DNA of 64,000 nucleotides, from assembly GCA_006503475.1 (NCBI GenBank), contig RSEH01000031.1, positions 146,507 through 210,506 on the forward strand. The letters are read 5' to 3'. Position numbers and translations under genes: made by a program. Shown here piece by piece: positions 29,597-37,313 of the stretch. The notes under the pieces were generated by a model, which saw nothing but the letters and a program-made list of their open reading frames with translations, was not told the DNA's origin and did not search any database. Position 1 is the first letter of the stretch; each line of letters opens with the position of its first letter. This DNA comes from Stentor roeselii. Taxonomy: Eukaryota; Ciliophora; Heterotrichea; Heterotrichida; Stentoridae.

Positions 29597-30721
29597 TTAA
29601 CTAAAAGTACCCAAAAACCTTTCCCCAGTGAAATTCATATTTTCTTCATGCTGAGAATACAACTTTTCAATATACTCAATATTTCTATCAAGATGTTCAA
29701 TCAAAGCATCAGAGTCCATTTCCGTCTCCTGTGTAGGTTTCGTTTTGAGTTTCAAAGGAAAAGTCTTAAAATACAAATTTTTTAGTACCTCCTTCCGAGT
29801 GTCTTCCTTTTTTCCCTTACTAGTAGGGCGAGGCGAGAGTAAATCTCCATCAATAGCGAGTTTCAAAACATTCTCAAGTTCATTACGATCCTGCAGTTCC
29901 CTTGTATAAGCATTTCGAGCAGCTCTCAAGTTCTTTTTTTCCAATTCAATCATTTTTTTCAATCCTTCAATTTGAACGCTGTCTCCTTTCATCTTCGGCC
30001 GATCAGTTTGAGCCCTACTTCTATTTTCACTAAACCTTTTAAAATCCCTTCTTTTTCCTTGCAATTCTTGAAGTTCTTTTCTAAGTTTTTCATTTTGTTG
30101 CTTAAGTTTTTTGATATGATCATTCAAAATATTCCCATCATTTTCATGAGCTTTATATTGAATCTTCAATTCAGTGTTGGTTTTATGTAAGAAGTTGTTT
30201 TGTGTTTCTACTTTTTCTACTTTTGCCCTGTTTTTCACGATTTCGTCGTGAAGCTTTTTTTTGTCGAGTTTTATGATTTTTGCTGAGTTGTTTTTTTGAC
30301 TTTCAAGAAGTCGTCGGTGGAAGTTGTTCAGTTCGTGGTTCAGTTCACGGACTATCAGTCGCTCGTGGTCTTGGAGAAAACGTGCTGTTTGGGTTTGGAC
30401 CATTTCTACTTTTTCCTGCACTTTTTGATGAGTTCTAGTTATTTTCGCTCGTGATTTCGCAATGTAATCGTTTGGGTCTAGTTGTGAAGGGAATAAAAGT
30501 TTTTCGTATTCGGCTAAGGTTCTTTTGAACTCTTTTTCACGTTTTATGTAAGTTTCTTGTTTTTGTAAACAGGTTATGTATAAAAGTTTGGATTTTTCTT
30601 TTTCTTCTTCTAGTTGATCTACTAGGTCTTGAAGTTTCGCTTCTGCTTCTGTGTTGTTTGTCGGTTTGTTTTTACGTCGGAGTTTTGGAGTTGAGCTTTG
30701 GCCAAGGGTGTGATCACCCAT
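29597..30721 (-). CDS. coiled-coil protein
   Basis: The 374-residue protein begins with a basic disordered head ('MGDHTLGQSSTPKLRRKNK') and is helical and coiled coil from about 25 to 300. It includes a conserved-looking hydrophobic patch 'LLFPSQLDPNDYIAKSRAK' and ends in a short acidic tail. No named family is recognised. A ciliary or cortical scaffold is a reasonable guess. It converges with the LNR membrane-protein gene with a 20-nt gap. Confidence 0.72.
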   Translation of the reverse strand: MGDHTLGQSSTPKLRRKNKPTNNTEAEAKLQDLVDQLEEEKEKSKLLYITCLQKQETYIKREKEFKRTLAEYEKLLFPSQLDPNDYIAKSRAKITRTHQKVQEKVEMVQTQTARFLQDHERLIVRELNHELNNFHRRLLESQKNNSAKIIKLDKKKLHDEIVKNRAKVEKVETQNNFLHKTNTELKIQYKAHENDGNILNDHIKKLKQQNEKLRKELQELQGKRRDFKRFSENRSRAQTDRPKMKGDSVQIEGLKKMIELEKKNLRAARNAYTRELQDRNELENVLKLAIDGDLLSPRPTSKGKKEDTRKEVLKNLYFKTFPLKLKTKPTQETEMDSDALIEHLDRNIEYIEKLYSQHEENMNFTGERFLGTFS

Positions 30722-30995
30722 TTATTTTAATTATATTGGATGGAGTTTCGGGTCATGGGGTAAAAATTATCATTTTTTATTCAATATTTTAATGGATTTC
30801 ATTAAGATTTATTATTGAAAGTTTTTGGAGGAATTGAGGAGTTTATGTTTTAGGAAAAGTTTTATTTTTTGGAGAAATTTGAGATTTTAGTGATTTTGAG
30901 AAGGAATTTATTTTGGATTAGATTTTTGGAATGGAGGAGATTATTATGAGATGATTGAAGAAAATGAATTTTTGGAAAAGTTTTGGTTATAAGAA

Positions 30996-31607
30996 ATGGA
31001 AAAAAAAGATCTATCGAGTAGTGAGGATGAATTCTTGGAGCTTTCTGATGGTAATTTTTAATAAGATCTTGTGTTTCCTAAGAGTGATGAGGAGAAACCT
31101 CCACTTCCAAAACAGAATTTTAATAAAAAACGCTTTCAGAATAAAAAGTTTTACAAAGGGAATAAATTTTATAGACCTAGACAGACGAAAGAAGTTCCTA
31201 TGAAAGATGCAGAGGTTCAACCTCCTCAATCAATTCCTAATAACCCAGAGATCAAAACAGATGACTGTTCAAAAAACCCTCAAATTATCAAAGACTCAGA
31301 AAAAATCCCAGAACGAAGACCAAAACAATACAAAAAAAAATTTACCCCAAAAGCAGAAGCCGAAGTCTTCGAACCAAGACAAAATCCAACCAACTCCCTT
31401 TCAACCAAAGCAAACGCCGAAGAGTTCAAGCCAAATTCAGCCAACCCCTCAACTCTAAAATCACAAGCAGAAGATTTCAAGCCAACCCAATCAAAACTTT
31501 CTGAATTTATTCCAAAATGCACAGCAAAAGAGTTCAATCCAATTTCCCCTCACGGTGAAAATTTCATCCCAAACAAAGACGCGAAAGAGTTCCTTCCAAA
31601 TCACTGA
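30996..31607 (+). CDS. protein with about five PAM2-like motifs and a 15-nt intron
   Basis: The ATG at 30996 follows directly after an in-frame TAA. Exon 1 (30996-31050) and exon 2 (31066-31607) join through a 15-nt intron to give 198 residues. The N-terminus is acidic and the middle very basic (Lys/Arg/Phe/Tyr). The C-terminal half carries five copies of an 'A.EFxP' pattern: 'AEAEVFEP', 'ANAEEFKP', 'SQAEDFKP', 'CTAKEFNP' and 'KDAKEFLP'. This is the core of the PAM2 motif, which binds the MLLE domain of poly(A)-binding protein. A multivalent adaptor for PABP in mRNA translation, decay or granules is inferred. It is otherwise disordered. Confidence 0.8.
31051..31065 (+). other. 15-nt intron ending in AAG
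   Basis: The sequence is GTAATTTTTAATAAG. Removing it joins 'EFLELSD' to 'DLVFPKSDEEK' and supplies an ATG to an ORF that otherwise has none nearby. It ends in AAG rather than the TAG seen in the other three introns. Confidence 0.75.
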
Positions 31608-31700
31608 ATAACTTTAAAATTCTCAAATCTCTCCACTAAATTTCAATAAATCTAAAAATCCCAATTAATGATTTTTATCTCCTTAAATAATCTTACACAA

Positions 31701-32921
31701 TTAAGTCAATTCACCTCCATTAGGAGAACTCAAGTTAATAAGTATCTGTGACTGTGGATTTTCAACAGAAGTATCATTCTGTAATTCAACAGCGAAGTCA
31801 ATAACAACACAAGAAATATCATCAATAGGGACCCTTTCTTCCTGCGCCAGGCCGAGCCACCTGAACCTTGCTTCTTCGGCAAGTAGTCTAGAGATGCTAG
31901 AGTTGCTAGGAAAGGCAGGGTATTCAGAGTTATCAACATTGACACATCTGCCCTTCCACTTATCCACAAAGTTAATAACTTCAATATTCTGCATCACGTC
32001 CCAAACACCATCCGAGGCGATGACGATGTAAAGATCCTGCCCTGGCGTGATGGTCTTCTCCGTGTAAAGAGGAATTGAAATCACTCCACAGGTCTTCGCT
32101 ATTTGGTCCCCTAACGACCTGGACATCGCCAGGCCAGGACCTGAGCCTTCCTTGCTCCAGACGCGGAAAGGCCCGACATGTCTTCCGAAAGGGTCAGTTG
32201 ACCTTTCGACGGACCCTCCTGACAACTTGATCCTCATCATCTCTTCATTTAAGTTCGGCTTCTGGTCCTTTGTAAGAGCTTCAGCTTTCAATGCCCGGTC
32301 AGTCAAAATTTTACGAAAAAATTTGTTGTTTCGAGGACGGAAAACTTCTGCCACGTCTGATAAACTTCCGATTATTGATCTTGAGTCTCCTAAACTGCCA
32401 CAGTGGATTATGCCTTGATAGATAAATAGGACTATCATTGTTGTTCCGCTGTTTTCACTGATTGTTTCGCTTAGAAGTCTTTTGTCGCATTTTTGTAACA
32501 TTTGGGTCATTGCGGATTTACTGTCGTGGGTGAAGGACTGGAAATGCTTTTTGAAGAATTTTAGGCAGAAGGATATTGAATAGTCACTTATTTGGTGACC
32601 TTCCGGACCGTGACCATCACCTAGAAGGCAGAGAAGGGAGTTGTTGTGGACTAGGCAGGTGTAGTTGTCTTGGCAGGTTTTTGTTTGGCCTATTCGAAAA
32701 TCCATGCCGGGAAGCATGCATCCTGAAATTTTCATGGGAAGGTCACATAAAAAACTATTCAAATTAATCTGGTTTTTTGGATCCGATAAGCAAAACCTAC
32801 TATCAGTAGGAAGCAGATCTAAATGCGATGCATAAAGTGAAAAGACATCAAGATAAACGTATTTATCATATTTCACTTCTTCAGGGAAGTCAGGTGGTTG
32901 AGAATTGCAACAATTTCCCAT
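31701..32921 (-). CDS. PP2C-type protein phosphatase, N-terminally lipidated
   Basis: The 406-residue protein is a metal-dependent Ser/Thr phosphatase. The PP2C motifs are present: 'DNYTCL', 'GDGHGPEGH' with the metal-binding Asp, 'SGTTMIV', 'GSLGDSRSI', 'GLAMSRSLGD', 'IASDGVWDVM' and 'DDISCVVIDF'. It starts 'MGNCCNSQ', a strong signal for myristoylation at Gly2 and palmitoylation at Cys4 and Cys5, so it should sit on a membrane, possibly the ciliary membrane. The catalytic aspartates appear complete. It is divergent from the gene at 32994, with 72 nt between the starts. Confidence 0.95.
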   Translation of the reverse strand: MGNCCNSQPPDFPEEVKYDKYVYLDVFSLYASHLDLLPTDSRFCLSDPKNQINLNSFLCDLPMKISGCMLPGMDFRIGQTKTCQDNYTCLVHNNSLLCLLGDGHGPEGHQISDYSISFCLKFFKKHFQSFTHDSKSAMTQMLQKCDKRLLSETISENSGTTMIVLFIYQGIIHCGSLGDSRSIIGSLSDVAEVFRPRNNKFFRKILTDRALKAEALTKDQKPNLNEEMMRIKLSGGSVERSTDPFGRHVGPFRVWSKEGSGPGLAMSRSLGDQIAKTCGVISIPLYTEKTITPGQDLYIVIASDGVWDVMQNIEVINFVDKWKGRCVNVDNSEYPAFPSNSSISRLLAEEARFRWLGLAQEERVPIDDISCVVIDFAVELQNDTSVENPQSQILINLSSPNGGELT

Positions 32922-32993
32922 AAATTATAAACAACATGACAAAGATGCTACAAAATATTCCAACTCCGAAGAAACCTCTTAATAAAAACAATT

Positions 32994-33557
32994 ATGTCTT
33001 GCAAGAAGTACATCTTAAAAAAAGACCTAAAAGCATATGTCCTAAAGAGCAAAGAGAAACTTCCTTCAACGCCAATAAGTCCAAGTGTCAAAGCCAAGTT
33101 AAGCTTTCTTAAAAACAGTCCAGTCACATTTTTGCCAATCATCAAAAAGCCGACGAAAATAGCGAAATCTTTACAAACTTTGAAAGGACTGAATAAAAGA
33201 AGGTTTAAATCAAGTGGCCGAAAAACCCTTGAAAGAAGTCTTCCGAATGGATATTATCACATCGCTTTAAGTAAAAATCTCAGGTACCTTAAAGCGAACC
33301 CAGAAGAATTCGATGATAAAAATTTGCTTGTCACGCCTTCTGATAGTATCAATTCGAAGAAGGACTCTTTGCGTGGAAAGATTGAAAGCGAGTATCAAGA
33401 GTACATCAACAGGACTGATAATTATGTAAAACAACTTGAAGCTCCAAGGTCAGTCACTCCTGATACTTATAAAAGTTTGAATCAAGGAAGAGATAATATT
33501 CTTGCACAGACTCCCCCGGATTTTACGTGTTTTTGGAAAAGAAAAAGAATTTTCTAG
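32994..33557 (+). CDS. uncharacterised basic protein
   Basis: The 187-residue ORF is rich in Lys, Ser and Pro ('KEKLPSTPISPSVKAK') with a short helix near residues 130-150. It looks largely disordered. No family is recognised. The next gene on the same strand begins 41 nt after its stop. It shares a short upstream region with the PP2C gene. Confidence 0.62.
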   Translation: MSCKKYILKKDLKAYVLKSKEKLPSTPISPSVKAKLSFLKNSPVTFLPIIKKPTKIAKSLQTLKGLNKRRFKSSGRKTLERSLPNGYYHIALSKNLRYLKANPEEFDDKNLLVTPSDSINSKKDSLRGKIESEYQEYINRTDNYVKQLEAPRSVTPDTYKSLNQGRDNILAQTPPDFTCFWKRKRIF

Positions 33558-33598
33558 TGCTAAATTATTTCTTATTAACGCTTAATGTTTTCTTGAAT

Positions 33599-34456
33599 AT
33601 GAAAAAAAGATTTTATGTCTGGGATAAGTCCTCTGGTGCATCTAGTCCTTCTAGGGACTCGAGTGAGTACTTTCAGTATGTTAAACGGTTAAGCTCGGCT
33701 AAAAGGGAAAATCAGGAACTTAGGGATGGGCTGAGGGGTATCAACAGGTCTTTAGATAAAATTATTAAAGAATCCAAGACACCTCTTCGATTTCGTTGCA
33801 TGGACACAAGAGCGGACTCAGAGCAAAACCTGAGCCATCAAATAGAATCAACCGAGTTACTCATAACAAAATACAAAAAAGAAATCAATTCCTTGAAAGC
33901 AACTACTTCATTCGACAACCAAGACGAAAAGTCACAGTTAATCATCAAAGTTTCGACACTAAAGACAAAACTCGCCGAACTCGAAAAAGAAAACTCGAAA
34001 TTAAAGACCAACGAAAAAAACCTCAAAAGATTTGACGGAACCGAAGCAAAAAAAGTGATTCAAGACTACAAAAATCGCATCATTAAGCTCAGTGAATTAA
34101 TCAAAGAAGACGATGAGGCAATTTTTCTCTTCAAGAACAACGTAAAAAACCTGAAAAAAGTTGCAAGTCAAAAAATGAACAGCATTGACTCAACATCAAC
34201 GATTCAAGAATTAGAAAATCGAATCTCTGACCTTGAAAAACAGAAAAAAACTGAAGAAAGTATCTGGAGACAAAAGATTTTAATGTTAAAACTTGAAATT
34301 GACAAAAAAAATCAAGAAATTGATGAACTTGCTGCTGTCTTTAAAAACAAGGATAAAATTTGCAGGATTAAAAGAATGAAAATCAAAGCTTTTGAGAGGG
34401 AAGCTCGTGCTGCTGTGAAAGAATCGGATAATCAAACTGAATATGAAGATAGTTGA
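33599..34456 (+). CDS. coiled-coil protein
   Basis: Starting at ATG 33599 ('MKKRFYVWDKSSG') the protein is 285 residues. After a serine-rich head it is coiled coil from about 35 to 265, with strong Lys/Glu heptads. The open frame extends upstream to 33527, but no ATG is found there and the extension overlaps the previous gene. It ends in TGA, and the ATG of the next gene follows after exactly 6 nt in the same frame. No family is recognised. Confidence 0.7.
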   Translation: MKKRFYVWDKSSGASSPSRDSSEYFQYVKRLSSAKRENQELRDGLRGINRSLDKIIKESKTPLRFRCMDTRADSEQNLSHQIESTELLITKYKKEINSLKATTSFDNQDEKSQLIIKVSTLKTKLAELEKENSKLKTNEKNLKRFDGTEAKKVIQDYKNRIIKLSELIKEDDEAIFLFKNNVKNLKKVASQKMNSIDSTSTIQELENRISDLEKQKKTEESIWRQKILMLKLEIDKKNQEIDELAAVFKNKDKICRIKRMKIKAFEREARAAVKESDNQTEYEDS

Positions 34457-34462
34457 TATAAA

Positions 34463-35008
34463 ATGTATAAATACTTAGAGAAGAGAAACAAGTATTTATA
34501 TTCTAGTATAGGACTCTTTTTAGGGAGTTTAATTACAGATAGTCTGGCGATCAAAAGTCTTGGTGCAGGGGCCGTGCTTTACACCTACTTCGAAAAAACC
34601 GATTTAATCTCAACAGAAATGCATCCAGATCTCATTCGTCGAAAATTAATTCTAACAGAGTAAAATCCACATAGACTACTCCGAGACCACCTCTTAAAAT
34701 CAGAAGTTCTAAATAGATGGATGACTGACAGAACTCTCCAATTATCCAAACCAAAAACTTTTTTCAGAGACCAAGGCATTCTCGGTCTTTTAAACCTAAA
34801 GCTAGGTTTGAATTTCTACAAACCCCAGGAGTTTTTAATGACAATTCAATGGAAAGACGAGAAGTTCCACGGAGAAGGAACCGTTTTTTGTGTAGGAAGC
34901 TTCACAGACATGAACCACTATTTCTTCACCGACATTTCCGTCTCATTGATAAGACCTCGAAAAGAACATCTGGTAATTCTTGATGATCAAACCATTAACG
35001 TTCCTTAA
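34463..35008 (+). CDS. uncharacterised single-span membrane protein with a 15-nt intron
   Basis: Exons 34463-34659 and 34675-35008 join through a 15-nt intron to give 176 residues. A hydrophobic segment at about 13-42 ('SSIGLFLGSLITDSLAIKSL') probably spans a membrane. The remainder, with 'GTVFCVGSF' and a strand-rich C-terminus, would face one side. The layout recalls small mitochondrial inner-membrane proteins of the TIM21/COA1 type, but sequence support is weak. The in-frame TAA at 34661 is part of the intron and not a real stop. It begins 6 nt after the previous gene. Confidence 0.68.
34660..34674 (+). other. 15-nt spliceosomal intron
   Basis: The sequence is GTAAAATCCACATAG. Its removal joins 'RRKLILTE' to 'LLRDHLLKSEVLNRW' without frame change and removes an apparent in-frame TAA. 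Confidence 0.85.
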
Positions 35009-35035
35009 AATATTCCAAAACTTATCAATTCTCAA

Positions 35036-35458
35036 CTATCTCATATTTTTAAAAGAATATGTCCCATTCGAGTCTCTTTCCCAGGAAGTTTCACTCATTT
35101 TCGGTTCTTCAATGAAAGGCATGAAAAATTCTCCGATTTTGAAGACTTTCGATCGCTTGCCTGTGTAGAGAGTCAGAGTTAACTCTTTATAAAGAGTCGC
35201 GTAAATACCTGACATGAAGACTATGTCGCTGATTTTAAGACTTTGCCCGTGGTCACCGAAAAAGTTGCATTTTATTGAACCTGTGTGATCAGCTGCGAGG
35301 AACTGATGAATAATGTCACCACTTTTTAGGTTTATACTTCCGAGTTTCTCGATTAGGATCAAACGGATTTCAATGTTTTTGTCGTTTGGGGTTATGCCGG
35401 AGACTGTGTGGGTTAAAGGACCGCTCACGATTTTAGAGTAATCGTTTTGAGAGATCAT
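35036..35458 (-). CDS. SOSS complex subunit B / hSSB-like OB-fold protein
   Basis: The 140-residue protein matches the single-stranded DNA-binding SOSS-B (NABP1/2, hSSB) family. 'FLAADHTGSIKCNFFGDHG' corresponds to the OB-fold core 'VADKTGSI', and 'ELTLTLYTGKRSKVFKIGEF' with 'MPFIEEPKMSE' matches the family's 'LTLYTGRGG...KIGEFCM..SE.PNFSE'. It binds ssDNA in double-strand-break repair and, with Integrator subunits, in transcription. It lacks the long disordered C-terminal tail of animal members. It converges with the gene at 34463, gap 27 nt. Confidence 0.88.
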   Translation of the reverse strand: MISQNDYSKIVSGPLTHTVSGITPNDKNIEIRLILIEKLGSINLKSGDIIHQFLAADHTGSIKCNFFGDHGQSLKISDIVFMSGIYATLYKELTLTLYTGKRSKVFKIGEFFMPFIEEPKMSETSWERDSNGTYSFKNMR

Positions 35459-35607
35459 TTTTATTATAGAATTTTGAAGATTTTGTTAAGATTGATGTCA
35501 AGTTTCAAATCTTTTAAATCAATGTTAAATCTTTTAATTGAATCTTTCATGGTCCCAACAGCTTCAAACCCAAATAGTTTAAATCCTAAAAAAACTCCAT
35601 AATTTAA

Positions 35608-36876
35608 ATGAAAGAAGAAGACTCAAAAACGAACCCACCAACAGGCCGTCCAATAATTTCCTCTCGTCTTCCCAAGGCCTTTTCCCAGCCGAAGCACCTG
35701 ACAACTAAAAAGAGTCAAGACCACCAAGACCTAAGCCTAGTGAGCGAATTCAAGAAAGTAAAAAAACTTTTATCTCCTCTCAAAAACGTGAGTCACAAGT
35801 CAAGTGCCTTCCGTCAAGTGATAAACAAGTTATCAAAATTTCCTCAATTCAACGAAGGTCCTTCTTCCTCCCTTCCACAGATTGACTTTTTGACACAGTC
35901 CGTGGTAAGACTAGAAGAAATGATAACTTTATCAATAATCAAAAGTTCTTGCGCTTCAGGCACAGTTCGAAAAGTGCTTCACGCGCCGACTTTTAAAATC
36001 TACGCAACTAAAGAAATTCCAATAAACACTGTAGCGACTCGAAAGCACCTTGTTGATAATTTGAAGGCTTGGCAAGGTGTTCAAAGCTCGGCAAGACATC
36101 TGGTTGATGTAAGTTCGTCTTTTTGGAACACCCCTGAAGGCTGCGTCACTCTCGTCACTGAGTTCATGAGCGGCGACTCACTTGCACGACTTTGTGACAA
36201 CATCGGCGCAATCCCTGAGAAAAGCTTGAAAAGTGTCGCAAGAAGAGTCCTTACAGGACTTAGTTACTTTCATCAAAAAGTAGGACCTCATGGTGCCGTC
36301 AACTTGAATCATATTTTATTTGACAGACAGGGAAAGTCCAAGTTGAGCATCGGGATTAATTTGAAGGAAAGGATTCAGGAAAAAACAGTCAATGATGATA
36401 TTAATGCTTTTGGGTCTTGTTTTATTGCCGCTGCACTTGGAAGTCTTGAATGGCTCAGCGAAATTCCTCAGAATTCTTGTTGTTTGTTGCATGCTGGGTT
36501 AAAAACTGGAGAAATACCATATTTGGCAAGACTTTCTGGAAAGTTTCAGGATTTCTTGTGTAAGGCTTCTGCTTTTGAATGCAAAACGACTATTAATGAA
36601 CTGCTCTCGCATTCTTGGATTAATGAAAGTGATGCGGATGGACCTGATGTCAGTTTAAAGGATTTGCTTAGTTTGACTGTGGCAGGGTCGAAAGAACTAA
36701 TGCCTGATAATGACAGGCAACTTGAAATTTTTATGGAGAATGTTTTAGTGGTTTTGTCGGGAAGAAGTGATATGAAGATGGCCACGGCGAGTAATGTCAA
36801 GGAAGTCGCTTTAGAACTGGGTGTTAAGCCTGAAGTGCTTCAAGAAAAAGTAGCTGCTATTTTTAAAAATAACTGA
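35608..36876 (+). CDS. pseudokinase, STE/MEK-like
   Basis: The 422-residue protein has a disordered N-terminal 90 residues and then a kinase fold from about 105 to 350. The strand 'GTVRKVLHAPTFKIYATKEI' keeps the VAIK-type lysine, and 'LVTEFMSGDSLARL' and 'VLTGLSYFHQK' follow the kinase pattern. The catalytic loop reads 'HGAVNLNHIL', where 'HRDIKPENIL' is expected, and the DFG position reads 'IGI', so both catalytic and metal-binding aspartates are missing. It should therefore be catalytically dead, acting as a scaffold or allosteric partner. The last 60 residues contain a small helical domain. Fold similarity is greatest to MAP2K-type kinases, judged by eye. Confidence 0.75.
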   Translation: MKEEDSKTNPPTGRPIISSRLPKAFSQPKHLTTKKSQDHQDLSLVSEFKKVKKLLSPLKNVSHKSSAFRQVINKLSKFPQFNEGPSSSLPQIDFLTQSVVRLEEMITLSIIKSSCASGTVRKVLHAPTFKIYATKEIPINTVATRKHLVDNLKAWQGVQSSARHLVDVSSSFWNTPEGCVTLVTEFMSGDSLARLCDNIGAIPEKSLKSVARRVLTGLSYFHQKVGPHGAVNLNHILFDRQGKSKLSIGINLKERIQEKTVNDDINAFGSCFIAAALGSLEWLSEIPQNSCCLLHAGLKTGEIPYLARLSGKFQDFLCKASAFECKTTINELLSHSWINESDADGPDVSLKDLLSLTVAGSKELMPDNDRQLEIFMENVLVVLSGRSDMKMATASNVKEVALELGVKPEVLQEKVAAIFKNN

Positions 36877-37178
36877 TGTATCTTATTAAAACTAGATTTT
36901 TTAATAAACCTTGATTACTAGTGAAATTATTCAAGGAAACTTTCAGGAAAATGCTTTAAAATCGCCTGGAAATCAATTCATATGAAAAAATGAAAATTCC
37001 TTCTTCTGTTAAAATCTCGTTAATACCTCTTAAAATAATCCAATTTCAAATTTCACATCTTTCTTGATTCCTTGACCCTCCGTCGTTTCCACCTGATAAA
37101 AAACCTTCCCGATGATAACCCCCACCTCAAAAGATTAACACCCAAAAAACAACAAGTTAAGTAGGTAAATTTAAATAA
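36877..37178. other. intergenic stretch upstream of the STIL-like gene
   Basis: The first half holds no ORF. The second half (from about 37060) is C-rich and G-poor, like other leaders in this window. An upstream exon of the STIL-like gene might lie here, but I could not find a convincing 15-nt intron. Confidence 0.4.
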
Positions 37179-37313
37179 ATCATATACTCATCACAAGATC
37201 ACGACGTAGAAGTCCTCCTGACGCACTACAAATCAATAACATTCAAAGCAAACACTTTCAACATCTGGGACCGTTCATCTCAAGGCAAGACCATCGGAAT
37301 CCGTTCTCAGTCA

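Noticed and set aside
31071-31200. GTG as start codon of the PAM2 protein
   Set aside because: A 15-nt intron at 31051-31065 links the frame to an ATG at 30996, which directly follows an in-frame stop.
33527-33598. Upstream extension of the coiled-coil gene at 33599
   Set aside because: It has no ATG, overlaps the preceding gene and reads as a hydrophobic stretch unlike the rest.
34661-34663. In-frame TAA between two halves of the gene at 34463-35008, apparently another stop read as sense
   Set aside because: It lies inside a 15-nt intron (34660-34674) whose removal restores a continuous frame, so it is not evidence for recoding.
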